Shown: in pieces, positions 35,520 to 47,200 of the stretch
Layout: every line of letters begins with the position of its first letter
Numbering within the stretch: the stretch's first letter is position 1
Origin: Lactifluus volemus
Lineage: Eukaryota > Basidiomycota > Agaricomycetes > Russulales > Russulaceae
Reading direction: 5' to 3'
Length of the DNA: 64,000 nucleotides
NCBI GenBank assembly: GCA_022376515.1
Contig: WTXI01000009.1
Coordinates: 620,001 to 684,000 of the forward strand
The notes under the pieces: model-generated
The model's input: only the letters and a program-made list of their open reading frames with translations
Told to the model about the DNA's origin: nothing
The model's database searches: none
Program-made: the position numbers and the translations under genes

Positions 35520-36061
35520 ATGGAAGCTACATTCCAAGTTCCCAAGAACCCTTCTCCACAGGTCAAGACGATCCTGCACTACCTCGACCTCGTCAAAGTT
35601 TTTGATCTTGACGGACTCGATAAACTCTTCGCGGATGATTTCGTCCAGTCGACGCGACCCTTGTCTCTCAACGTGCCCTCAAGGACGAAAGAAGAGGACC
35701 TGGCTTTCCTGAAGGGCTTATCAGTGACAATGAAAGGGAGGCACCTTGAGGTGATCCCATTTTCTTGTGGTCGGTCAGCTCGCACATGATGCGTTTCGGA
35801 TAGATTACATTCTATGACGTTGTGGAGTCTCCTCCTGGAAAGGTCTGGGTTCATGTACGTGAGACCTATGATGTTGTGTTTCGAACGCTGACGCGGTCCC
35901 TGAAGGTCGCTCTGCATGGTGAACCGCCGAAAGGCAAGGCGTTCACTATCGAATGCATTTACATGTTCACCCTGATTGAGCACTTGGGCGTCCACAAGGT
36001 CAAGGGTGTTATCGACTTTTTAGACTCTCGCGCTTTCATCGAGATGAACGAGGGCAACTGA
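35520..36061 (+). CDS. NTF2/SnoaL-like small protein, intact copy
   Basis: Two exons, 35520-35750 and 35804-36061, separated by a 53-nt intron, give 162 aa. The start MEATFQVPKNPSPQVKTIL fits an alpha-helix, then YLDLVKVFDLDGLDKLFADD with the DDF of NTF2-like folds. The beta-rich second half includes ITFYDVVESPPGKVWVHVRE and KAFTIECIYMFTLIEHLGVH, ending FIEMNEGN. NTF2-like proteins bind small hydrophobic ligands or act as cyclases/isomerases, but nothing here fixes the activity. Compared with the copy at 10.4 kb, it lacks four codons (LSNH region) in frame. It is the only one of three copies with an open frame. Its neighbours are P450s, which suggests but does not prove a shared pathway. Confidence 0.8.
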
Positions 36062-36225
36062 GGGAATGAAAGTGTGATGCATTTATGCTCCAATGTCTCC
36101 GTTGTTGGGTAGCCTCGTCGACAGTATCTGCCACGACAAATGTATGTGTGGGTTCTTATCACGTGATTGAGCATGGGCGATCACTTATCATAGTAAGGTA
36201 GCAATGAAGGTCCTTGACCACTCGT

Positions 36226-37222
36226 TCAAGGACCGCGCTCCCACTCCCACCCCTCATCAGCCCACGCTGGCATTTCCGTCTCAAAAACGCCCAGACTTGT
36301 GGTATACCGCAGCGCGTGCAAGAATATATACAGTCGCTCAGGCGGCGGATCCGGATGCAGCGGCAGATAACATTCGCTGCAGTACAACGCGCCGTCGTTC
36401 TCCTCTTGCACAGCAATTTGTGCCGCCGCTTGCTTCGCTCGTCCGCTCTCCGTCGGCGCGTCGGGCGGAGGTGTGACTCGTACGAATGGATTTTCCGCAG
36501 ACGGAGAGGTGGCGTCCAGGATCGCGAGGGTCTCTTCTTCCGTGAGTGGAGGAGCCGTCTCGAGTTGCTGCTGCTCGTCCGGAGGCGTGTCCGTGGCGAG
36601 GCCCTCGGTTTCGGGCCACGCAGGTCCACCTCGCTTTCGCCGATTCTGGGGAGGCAATTTCTGTGTGGGCATGCCTTTCGGATGCAGTCGGCCCTTTGCC
36701 TTGAACACGACATCGTGCCACCGGGACCAGTCTTCGTTCTCATCCTTTTACGGAGAATTCAATTTCGTATCAGTACGGAGTTTGTCATGGCTTTTGATGA
36801 AATCTGCTGGCAACACCTACTTTCATATTCCGTAAACGGGTGATGATGCCCACAGCTTCCGCGGACAGCGGTACCGGTGATCCCATCCCAATGTCGTGCC
36901 TGGTCTCACGTGGGAGTAATTGTGGCGCCGTCGCGGCGTCAGAAATGGGTGGTTTTATTGAGTCGACGCGCGTTGAATCAGCGGTGTCTGTTCCGGCCAG
37001 CTGTGCGGGTGCGATTGGTGGCGCATGTTCCTCCGATGGCGTCGTATCAATACCACCCTTCCCGAGGTTTGGTCCCTGCATACAGTCAGGTCAGGCAAGT
37101 TTGGATCGGGAGAATAACACACCCAAATTTTTGTCTCCGAGTAGACGGGGTCATTAGCAATTGGATAGCCTAGAAATTGGAAGTGGACGCGAATTTGATG
37201 AGCTGGGATGCACTCAAGTCGG
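36226..37222 (-). pseudogene. Truncated duplicate of the pseudouridine synthase (3' exons only)
   Basis: Contains the last three exons of the synthase at 24232-26318 with open frames ([29 protein letters not shown]) but no N-terminal or catalytic exons. It begins abruptly at 37222. The frames are uninterrupted, so the duplication is recent. Without the NRLD loop it cannot be an active enzyme. Confidence 0.85.
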
Positions 37223-37404
37223 AAGAGGTTCCTAGAGTGGCTCCGCGAGCAGTCCTGAAACAGATTAGCTTGCTGCTCTCACACTTGTACTCAGAGGTGC
37301 ATTCGGTCTTCCAGAACACAAAAGAGAACAAGGGTACACACGGCCGGCAGAGGATGAAGACTGCTTCGCAGGCGGTAGTTGAAGACGTGCACAAAATAGA
37401 TTAG
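37223..37404 (+). pseudogene. Condensin subunit 1 fragment fused to the synthase duplicate
   Basis: On the plus strand it encodes [20 protein letters not shown], matching the condensin relic at 40460-40520 read on the minus strand. The fragment is about 100 bp and continues in frame to a stop at 37404. It is inverted relative to the larger relic. Confidence 0.7.
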
Positions 37405-38559
37405 TGCCTATCGGCACCTCCGGCCCGTCAATGCACCTAACTTGCGACCGGAACCCCGGCCCGTGGTGCCCCTAGCATGCTTTCACGATTTCCCCCGGCC
37501 ACTACCTTGCTTATGCTTAACACAGGGACGTGGTATTCACTCTACTTTCCTCCATCCTCACAGACCCTTCCGCGGGAGGTCTCAACATGATCGCTACAAA
37601 CTGTAGGATATCACGTTAGTAGCATCCATCCATCCAGTGCTTCTTGGAAAGGCTACAGTACCTGCCCACTGACTTTGATCTGCGTTCCGGGTCACGAAAC
37701 TAAAGCCGAAGTGATTGATCGCATCCTCCTTGGGGGAGCCTGAGCCTACAGTACAGCAATACATATCATGTACATACACATCATGCGTGGTCGCGCCACG
37801 CCCAGTCTCACGCGGAACTGCGCCAAGGGCTGGCCCCAGTTTTATGTTGGTCCCGCGGGGTGTTGCTTACAAGTAATGCGGTTTTCGATCGTGGTTGTCC
37901 ATATGGGAACAAATCCACCACCACACTACAGCATCGCATCGCGTCGTTCGAACGACAAGTGATTCGACCATTCCGTGCTGTACGTTGCCAGTATGTGGGG
38001 GACGTCAATGGGAATTTCGAACGAAACATGATAGTCTCGATGTGTGGCTCAGTAATATCTTCTAGCTTTAAGGTGACCCCCATCCATCTGAACTGTGTAC
38101 AGTAAGAGCTTGTCCAGTCCCCCCCCTCCCCCCCCCGGTGAATGTCTCCATCCAGGGCCGTGATGTGCCTTCCCACTTGTCCGGTACTGTAGTAGATGTA
38201 GTAGATCTCCCGGTCACACCCGCACAGTTATGGCGGCGCCTGCCGGTGATATCCGCAGCTGCTATGAGAATCACAGAAACTATGATATGGCCAAGCATAT
38301 CCAAGTGATTCGCGGAGAAAAAGCCAATTTTATGAGGTGCAGAACGGGAGGCTGCGGTATGGTAGTGTGGCAGTGTCCACCCGTGATCATCGAAAATTTA
38401 CGACTTGTTCCGAGTCACACTTTCATAGCTTATTAATAATCACTTTTAACGTTTTTTTTACTTGTGGTCATTTCACATAACACAATCAACCCTCAGTCTA
38501 GCACCGAGGTGTTTTGACTGCGACGCGGAAAATCCAATTGTCGATGGACAGATGATGTT
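37405..38559. other. No gene recognised
   Basis: Contains a pyrimidine/C-run at 38118-38138 and short frames only. Sequence at 38520-38560 may be the last scrap of the condensin relic. Confidence 0.45.
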
Positions 38560-41433
38560 TGGGTCTTTTGAAGTCGCTCGCGAACTTCGGCCTCGTAGAG
38601 GTCTTTCGACAGGGCGGTTTACTTTTGTCATTCTTCGTCTTCGACGAGACATTTGGCCATCTTGCCCAGTTGACCTTTGACCTTGATCATCCCATTGAGG
38701 ATGAGATGCGTGAGCACCATCGGCGTGTTCTTATTCACCACCAAGTCCTTATTGGACAAACCCCGGTACAACTCATCGCTGTTCTCATCGACGATCGTGC
38801 TGAAGGAAACGCGATCGCGATGTTACTCCAGATGTTCGGGTCCTTCGACGTCTCCAGGATGCGGAAGAGCAGGGAATGGTTTATGTCGCAGAATTGCGAG
38901 CTCACGCAAAGGAACATGCTAAACGAGAGCGTCGCCACCGCCCACAGCGTCGTGTTCTGTCCAAAATATTTTGGTTGGTGCCGAGCGGCGAAATGTTAGA
39001 GATTTACGAACCTTGAATTTGTCGGGCCGACCGCATATACGGACTAGTAGAGGCCCATATATTGCGAGGAGCGAATCGTGACCGTACAAGAGCCCCGTCT
39101 CGCGCACAGTAGCTATGCGATGGCCGATCTCATCCTCTGCATTTCCAGCAACTTGGTCAAGCTCCTCCCCATCCTTACTCGCAGCGGTACCCCTTGCGAG
39201 CTTCTCAGCTATAAGAACGTGAGAAGAAACAAAAAAGAGGCAGCCGTTCATGCACGTAAGAAGACACATATCTAGTTCCTTTTCCTGTTCCTGGCGCTTC
39301 CACTCGCATTCGACGAGTTCCGAGTAGACGATGTGCTTGACCACGACGTGACCCACTACAAACAGTAGTTGGCTCAGCTCGAATGCGTCCCCAGTGTCAT
39401 CGCTCTTCTTCGGGGTGTTCCCGGTTAAAGCTCTCTGCGTCGAACCAGGCACGGTTGAGATCAATGCCTGCGCGCTCGGCGGTGGATCCTCATCCATCGC
39501 ATCCTCATCCGGTACCGCAAACGACACCTGTTCTTCGGCAGCAAAGGGTACCGGTCTCTCTTGCCAGCGGAACGCGCGCCGCGATAGGATCTTGATAAGC
39601 GTATTGCTCAACACTTCCGGCTGGTCTCCGAGTGCGTAGGCGGTGATGATGGCTTGTTCGGCGAGCGCAAACTGCTCGCGTGAGCGACATGGGTGCTCAA
39701 TAGCTTCTTGCAGTTTGCGGAAGATGGGACTGTCCATGTCAAAGGGGTCTCGCCGCCATCCTCAGCTCTGGAGGACTCTGGTTCGTCCTCGTCCATGATG
39801 CTGTCGACCTTGTCCGAATCATCACCATCCTCACCAACATCCATCGCGTCTTCAGCATTTTTGTTTCGACGCCTGTTTAATGACAATCAGCAACAAACTC
39901 ATTGTTTGAGAGGGGAGAAGACTCCGCAGCCTCATCCCTGTCCGCTTCTCCCGTGTTTCCAGATAGGGTGTCGTCTAGCACCTTTTCCGTTTTCTGCAAC
40001 TCCTTCACCACTTCACGATACCGATCTTCCCACTCCTCCATCCCGAGAAAGCCGCCGTGCATCAATCTGTACGGATGGGTCACCACCACCATCAGCTTGA
40101 CGATCAACGAAATCCCGTTCCTGCGCACGCCCGCCACCTTGTCTTCCAGCGCGGACACTGCCACGCGAGTGATGGCGAGGCGCTTTTTGGGAAATTTCAC
40201 GGGCAGGTCGCAGAGTCGGCTGAGGATGGTGAACACTTCAGAGCGGACGTAGGACGAAAGGTCGAGAGTTCGAGGTGCAGATCGTAGAGACCGTTGAGCT
40301 GTTTCTGCGTCTGCTGCGCGTCGCTCGTGAGGTTTTCAGAACAAGCGATGAGACAAGCAATGATTTCGACGATCGCTATGCGCATCAGATAAGACTGTGT
40401 TTGTGTATGTCGTAAGGCCCCGTAGAGAGTCGAAAAGAATGAGAGAGTAAAATGCACCTCTGAGTCCAAGGGCGAGATCAGCAAGCTAATCTGTTTCAGG
40501 ACTGCTCGCGGAGCCCACTCTGTGAATTGCGTGAGGAACATAGAAAAGTTCCTTGGACCCTTGGTATCTTGCGCATTGAAGCTCTTCGCAGCGATCCCGC
40601 AGAGGATCTCCTCGTCAAGTTCTGCATGGTCGGATTTCTTCAACAGCACGTTAAGACATTCTGCCATGGGCTCCGAGAGGTGCTCGTAGTACTGCAAGGA
40701 TTGCGTGATCGAGGTTTGTGCGGCAGGTGCGTGCCCATGATGTTTGACCGCGAGACGGATGACCTTGTAGACTCCAAGCTTGACAAGCTGGGACTTCATG
40801 TACTGCTCATTCTCCGTAGCGTGGTACGCAGGCACAGTGTGACGCCTACCGAGCAAGGGACGTTTTGCTTTATAGTAAGTGAAGCTGATACGACAACCTT
40901 GTGAGGAAATGACGCACCCAATAAAAGTATCCCTCTCCTCGCTCACAGTCCAAATCTTGGACGTCTTCAACTTCAAAACCTTGGCGATCAGCGTAAGAAT
41001 AGGCACGATTTGGTCTTTCCATGACCATTCGGCTGCCTTATTCTTGGAAACAACTCTCGATTGCGTTGCGTTGCGTTGCCTTTCCGCCCCGCCCCTTCCG
41101 TGACTTTGCAGGTACCGCGGCAGTGGACGCATACTCGTCGGGTACGTTGACCTTCTCCACCGAGCGGGCCGACTAGTTGAGCAAGAAGGCATACATCTCC
41201 ATTGGTACTCTATGTGCCGCGCACGTCTGCTGGTCTTCGAGATCGATGTCGTGCGCGGCAGCATCCACCTCCGCGGCAAAGCCAGACATGATAACGTCGA
41301 GTAGTTTGTTCATCAAGATACTGGGCACTGCATCGACGTATTTGAGAAAAGAGCACAAGGTGTACACGTATCTGGAGATGTGACGGCTTCGAAGGACTCT
41401 GCTATGGCTCGGACAGCCTCTGTAATAAACCAT
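38560..41433 (-). pseudogene. Condensin complex subunit 1 (CND1/YCS4-like), decayed and 5'-truncated
   Basis: Blocks of condensin HEAT-repeat sequence in the right order: YTLCSFLKYVDAVPSILMNK, then AEWSWKDQIVPILTLIAKVL, GPRNFSMFLTQFTEWAPRAV, VFTILSRLCDLPVKFPKKRL, GFLGMEEWEDRYREVVKELQ, TGDAFELSQLLFVVGHVVVK, ASKDGEELDQVAGNAEDEIG, FLCVSSQFCDINHSLLFRIL and MVLTHLILNGMIKVKGQLGK. The frame is broken several times: a TAG where Trp is expected at about 41174, a shift near 41040-41090, an insertion near 38950-39000 and a loss of similarity near 38600. The N-terminal ~100 residues and the C-terminal end are missing. A complete copy must exist elsewhere, because condensin is essential. Confidence 0.85.
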
Positions 41434-42340
41434 GAGTGGAGAATCTTAGTGAAAGCATTTATGACACACGTTGAAGCAAAGCGTCCATCTCTCCTGGTTG
41501 CATCGACCGTATATTGGACGAGAGATCAATCCTGAGACTAGGTAGATAGTAAGTAACTTAGAAGTGAAGAGAATCAATGATAAGATACTAACCTCAGTCA
41601 GAAAGATAAAGACTGAGGTGTGCGGGACACAAAAGTTACAGTACTTATAGTAGAAGGTAACTGAGATAATTAGCAAGGTAATATGTCACTAATAAAGGTG
41701 GAACGCTATGAAACGAAAGAAATCGGGGCAATAGATGAAACAATAGATAACGTCTGTCCGAATCTGGAGTCTGTCCGAATCTGGTATCACCGGGTATAAG
41801 CGGTCACACGTCACGTAACGTGTCACCGCGCGTTGGCTCGACTTACGCTCTGCGAGGCTGCGCTTCCAACACCATATGTCGTGTTCATGCTCTATTAGAA
41901 TAATTCCCTGAATCTTGTAGAGACGGAGGCTCCTCTTGGAGATCAAACTCACTAGCCATCTGGCAGTCGTTGGCCGTTGTTGCCAGTCCCGAACGCGTCC
42001 GAGTCGGGAGGGGTATCGGTCACATGTTCGACGCGTGAAGTCACAGTCACGCGTCACGTCCTTTAGTACCAGTTACCTTGCTTGCAAGGTCTATGCGCCC
42101 GTAATCACGCCCGCTGATGACAGGTCTTGGTAATTAACTTACATCATCCTTTTCCTTTCTTGGCCTTCGGATGAGCTTCTTAAGGTCCTTCCGTCCTTTT
42201 TCATAACGATAGCCTGCCTTTCCTGTTCGTTCCGTACAAAAAAAAACATATGCGGTGACCTTAACAAGTATGTTTTGTGACGTGTTACTGCTACTCTCAT
42301 ATGTTTTTCCACCATAGTTCCCTGTATGTTTTTTCGTTCG
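41434..42340. other. No gene recognised
   Basis: The AT-rich part is 41520-41700. A 17-bp unit (GTCTGTCCGAATCTGG plus A) is repeated in tandem at 41752-41786. A 122-codon frame at 41689-42057 (-) has no similarity I know. Confidence 0.45.
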
Positions 42341-42349
42341 ATATCATCG

Positions 42350-42372
42350 GCATGACCCTGGCGGGTCACGCC
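42350..42372. repeat. GTGACCC/GGGTCAC hairpin, imperfect
   Basis: ATGACCC, a 4-nt loop TGGC, then GGGTCACGCC. Related to the two perfect hairpins that follow. Confidence 0.55.
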
Positions 42373-42476
42373 GCTGCGCCTCCTCAACCCTTCCTCGCCA
42401 ACCTTCATCAGCCAACAGAAGTGCAACAACTATAGGTGTAACTGTCATAAACTCTGGTACACAGCAACTCTCCTCC

Positions 42477-42526
42477 GCCATGTCTTTTCGAACTGGGCGT
42501 GACCCGTCAGGGTCACGCCCTGTCCG
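42477..42526. repeat. ~49-bp repeat with perfect 11-bp palindrome, copy 1
   Basis: GCCATGTCTTTTCGAAC is followed by GGGCGTGACCC, loop GTCA, GGGTCACGCCC, then TGTCCG. The stem is 42495-42505 with 42510-42520. The unit recurs at 42800-42848 with two differences. Confidence 0.8.
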
Positions 42527-42799
42527 TGCCCCACCCTGCGTGCAAAGTACTTGGTCTGCAAGGTCTCGATGATCTCTTGCCTCCAATTGCGGCACAGGGT
42601 CTGGTCTCTGGCCTAGTAGAGTCACTATGGGAGAAAGAGGGCCTCAGTGAGTACTGCTGCCAAAATAGCGTGTTAAAACAGACGGCGCTGACATGCCTAC
42701 AGTAATGAGCATGGTCCCTCAATGCTACCCTGTGCCTGCTTGTCCCTTCACATCGCCAACCTTCGTCTGTGTGACCTGGAATCGACAACCATGTCTTCT

Positions 42800-42848
42800 G
42801 CCATGTCTTTTCGAACAGGGCGTGACCCGTCAGGGTCACGCCTTGTCC
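42800..42848. repeat. ~49-bp repeat with palindrome, copy 2
   Basis: Same unit as 42477-42526. The stem is 42819-42828 with 42833-42842. The spacing of 323 bp and looser similarity between the copies (for example CGCCAACCTTC) suggest a larger repeated module. Confidence 0.8.
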
Positions 42849-43340
42849 GTAGGATCTATCACCGCAGCGATTGCGCGTGCCTGTGCTGGATGTCAAGGCC
42901 GCCGCGTGCAACGGTGTCGAAGCCAACGAAGCCTTCTCCACGGGATCGGTGGCAAATTTTTGAAGACTGACACCGGGTATTTTATGGCGAGTGCAGTGAC
43001 CAACTGAAGAGTTGCACCTGTATACATGGGGCATCTTCCTCTCATGCCTTAGCTTATCCTATGTACTCTACTCCCCTAATAGTACTTGACCACACAATTA
43101 TAAAACATCCCCGTGGGCCCGCATACGTTCTTCGCTCGATAACCATGCCCCTCCTTACCTACTCAACATAGAACTCAAACAAGATTCGAATACTTATTTG
43201 AATGGCTATGGTAACCGCCACGTGTGTACTTAACACTACCTGTTACGATCTATTCAATTCAATAAGTTGTGAAAACGGTGATCACAAAAACTTTGCGGGT
43301 TTCCGACACTCACCGCGACATTGGAGCCAGGTGGCTTGCG

Positions 43341-44045
43341 CTATTTTGTCCATCTTTTCCAATCATTCGTCCTCCTGGGCAAGGTCTGCATCAAACGATT
43401 GTCGAAAAAGCTGGTGTCAAAGTCTCGTAATAACCGAATAGTGCCCCGACCGGCGCTGCGAGACAGCGCAACATATACATTGAATACTGTCAATTTACCG
43501 GTTGGTGGCTTTGCCAAGTCAACAATCGCCCGGGTTATTGTCTGGCCTTGAGAGCGATAATCGGTGAAAGCATATGCTGGGGTGATAGGAAATTGTCGAC
43601 GCGTTACCCGTGTTGTTTTCTGCTTCAACTTGTTCCTTCCCGGGTTCACGTTCACATCTACATACGTTGTCATTGGTTCCACAGGAATGACTCTCTCTTC
43701 TAATCCCTCCAGCTTACTTGTGCGGGTTCTGTGGAATTTTACCATAATACACAATGGCATGTTCACGAGATGAACGACTGGTTCGTTCCCAATCACGGGT
43801 TCGCTCTCGGCCAGGAGGATCTGGGTAATTCGACCGCGTGCCCCATTCGTGATGTCTAGGTCGGTGGCTAGGTTGTGAGTAATAATAACCTCCATGCCGA
43901 TGGCCAGTTTGACCTCCTCTGGTACATTTAACTTCACGTTCTGTTTTGTCTTGTCTTGAATGAGTGTGTGTGTATGGCAAAATGTCATGGTAGTGCCACC
44001 TGCAAGCAAGGTTAAGGCCAACAACGTTGGCATTTCTAGTGAGAA
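43341..44045 (-). pseudogene. PIF1-like helicase, C-terminal fragment
   Basis: A 230-codon open frame covers the last helicase part. VKLAIGMEVIITHNLATDLD with ITNGARGRI is the segment before motif V. AYAFTDYRSQGQTITRAIVD and FNVYVALSRSAGRGTIRLLR are motifs V and VI of PIF1/RecD2-type helicases. Walker A and B are absent, and the frame starts abruptly near 44040. Such PIF1-type ends are common debris of Helitron-like or multi-copy PIF1 genes in basidiomycetes. The nearby hairpins fit that idea but do not prove it. Confidence 0.8.
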
Positions 44046-44277
44046 GTGAGCGGAAATCCGATTACTATATATGTTACAGTCCAGACGGAGAGAAAATCAG
44101 ACGACGAAAGCTCACACAGTACCAGAGATACATCCCGGCCAAGAAAAGGAATAAAACCCTTGACATTTGACATCTCTTTCATTGAGTATAAGATTCTCGT
44201 GAGTGGAAGGATGGTCACGGTTTAGTCTAACAAAGCAGGACGATAGTCAAGCTATCTTGCATACAATTGATTCTATT

Positions 44278-47200
44278 TTAGATAAATTGTGATAATGTAC
44301 TGGTAGCCCAATTTGATCCATAAGCAAAATCTGAGAGATCAAGCCGTGTCTCATGTTTGCCTGCAATCCAGATAGTGCTGGGTCTATGAAGGCACGGCCT
44401 ATGTAGCTCGGGAATCCAAAGCACAAGTTCATTCTCTTCTCCATGTAACCAACCGTCACTATCGATCAAGGATTGGTCCGTAAATTGATTCTTAATATTT
44501 TCGGCCCTGGTTGCGGTCTTCACATGAATTGTGCCGTTGTCTGAAGCTGAAGCAATATGTCCTGTTGTGGCATCCCACACCCGAATCGTGTGATCAGAAG
44601 AGGCCGATGCGATACGTTCCCCGTCTGGTGAGAATGCAACAGATCTGACCCAATTGGTGTGTCCAGTAAACGGGCCCACTACAATCTGTCCTGTTGCGGC
44701 ATCCCACACCTGAATCATGTGATCATCCGAGGCCGATGCGATACGCTTCCCGTCTGGTGAGAATGCAACAGATCTGACCCAACCGGTGTGTCCAGTAAAC
44801 GGGCCCGCTACAATCTGTCCTGTTGTGGCATCCCACACCCGAATCGTGTGATCATCCGAGGTCGATGCGATTCGCTTCCCGTCTGGTGAGAATGCAACAG
44901 ATGTGACCCAATCGATGTGTCCAGTAAATGGGCCCACTACAATCTGTCCTGTTGTGGCATCCCACACCCGAATCGTGTGATCATACGAGGCCGATGCGAT
45001 ATGCTCCCCGTCTGGTGAGAATGCAACAGATGTGACCACATCGGTGTGTCCAGTAAATGGGCCCGCCACAATCTGTCCTGTTGTGGCATCCCACAACCGA
45101 ATCGTATGATCATTCGAGGCCGATGCGATACGCTCCCCGTGTGGTGAGAATGCAACAGATGTGACCACATCGGTGTGTCCAGTAAATGGGCCCGCTACCA
45201 TCTGTCCTGTCGTGGCATCCCACACCCGAATCGTGTGATCACGCGAAGCCGATGCGATACGCTCCCCGTGTGGTGAGAATGCAACCGATGTGACCAGATA
45301 GGTGTGTCCAGTAAACGGGCCCGCTACAATCTGTCCTGTTGTGGCATCCCACACCCGAATCGTGTGATCAGAAGAGGCCGATGCGATACGCTCCCCGTGT
45401 GGTGAGAATGCAACCGATGTGACCACATCTGTGTGTCCAGTAAACGGGCCCGCTACAATCTGTCCTGTTGTGGCGTCCCACACCCGAATCGTGTTATCAA
45501 AAGAGGCCGATGCGATACGCTCCCCGTGTGGTGAGAATGCAACAGATGTGACCCAATCGATGTGTCCAGTAAATGGGCCCGCTACAATCTGTCCTGTTGT
45601 GGCATCCCACACCCGAATCGTGTGATCATCCGAGGCTGATGCGATACGCTCCCCGTGTGGTGAGAATGCAACCGATGTGACCGGATCGGTGTGTCCAGTA
45701 AACGGGCCCGCTACAATCTGTCCTGTTGTGGCATCCCATACCCGAATCGTGTGATCATCCGAGGCTGATGCGATACGCTCCCCGTGTGGTGAGAATGCAA
45801 CAGATGTGACCAGATCGGTGTGTCCAGTAAACGGGCCCGCTACAATCCGTCCTGTTGTGGCATCCCACACCCGAATCGTGTGATCATCCGAGGCTGATGC
45901 GATACGCTCCCCGTCTGGTGAGAATGCAACCGATGTGACCACATCGGTGTGTCCAGTAAACGGGCCCGCTACAATCTGTCCTGTTGTGGCATCCCACACC
46001 CGAATCGTGTGATCATCCGAGGCTGATGCGATACGCTCCCCGTATGGTGAGAATGCAACCGATGTGACCGGATCGGTGTGTCCAGTAAACGGGCCCGCTA
46101 CGATCCGTCCTGTTGTGGCATCCCACACCCGAATCGTGCGATCAAAAGAGGCCGATGCGATACGTTCCCCGTGTGGTGAGAATGCAACAGATGTGACCGG
46201 ATCGGTGTGTCCAGTAAACGGGCCCGCTACAATCTGTCCTGTTGTGGCATCCCACACCCGAATCGTGTGATCATACGAGGTCGATGCGATATGCTCCCCG
46301 TCCGGGGAGAATGCAACACAAAGGACACCGGTGTCATGTACCTTAATTGACATTTCCAATGCAGGCCAATGCGACAACTGCCCACGTTCCAACCTCAATG
46401 TCCGAGGAAATTCGGGAAGGTAATGATGAAGGATCTGGGAAGAGGCTGGCGCGAAAGGCAGGGCAGAGACGTAGATATGTGGTGCACTTCTTGCCATCGC
46501 CATTCCGAAATACCGCACGAATGAAGATGCATCCTTCACTAATCCCAACAGATTCTTCACTTCCGTTTGTGAATGCTATTGCGATTTCACGCATAAGTCA
46601 CTACATGTCATATTGAACCATGCGGTGTACATACCTCTCGCTGCAGCCATACCAACAAGGACGACAAAGCTCTTGAAGCAACGCCGACGCTCTTCTTCAG
46701 ACTGAGCACTTCCAGCCAAAACAGGAACTTTGTTTCGAACAGCAATTGAAGCTTTTTGAGGACATCGTGGTCGAAGGAAAGACCGAACAAATGATCGCCC
46801 CAGTATATACAAGCATATGGTAGAGCAGTCGGAATACATTTGGCGATTCGAGATTCCAAGTCTGGGACGTCGCTGTTGGCGAGATATGACGACTCGAGTT
46901 TGCAGATGTTGAATTTGAGTTCATCCAGCATTAAACCAAGGCAGGAATGTGTCAACTGATGGTGAGAATCCGCAAGATCGACATAAAATACGTTGCTCGT
47001 CTTGCTCGTCAGAAAGTCGCGGAATGAGGTATGGAGGGGAAGGACGGGGCCCGATTGATCACGTGAATTCACGTTACTCAGCAGCGAGCCGAGGTACCGG
47101 AGAATTCTGAGCACCAGGTTGGAATCTTCGGGGTGAACAATGGGTGCATGCTGTCGCAGAGCAAGCAAAGAATTGATGGAGAGCGGTTCGATCGCAGCAA

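Larger units (their letters stand above)
34930..37222. repeat. Block f, truncated copy
   Basis: Copy of 22608-25205 without the 331-bp insertion. It breaks off at 37222 inside the synthase intron that precedes the HQIRVHF exon and continues into condensin-like sequence. Confidence 0.85.

Noticed and set aside
36214..36843. 209-codon plus-strand frame over the synthase duplicate
   Set aside because: Antisense shadow of the duplicated synthase exons. Length follows from their base composition.
38118..38138. C-rich tract as a regulatory or telomere-like sequence
   Set aside because: Too short and not a repeated unit. Homopolymer expansion is enough.
42495..42842. Palindromes as a CRISPR-like array
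   Set aside because: Only two near-identical units 323 bp apart in a eukaryotic context, with no regular spacers.
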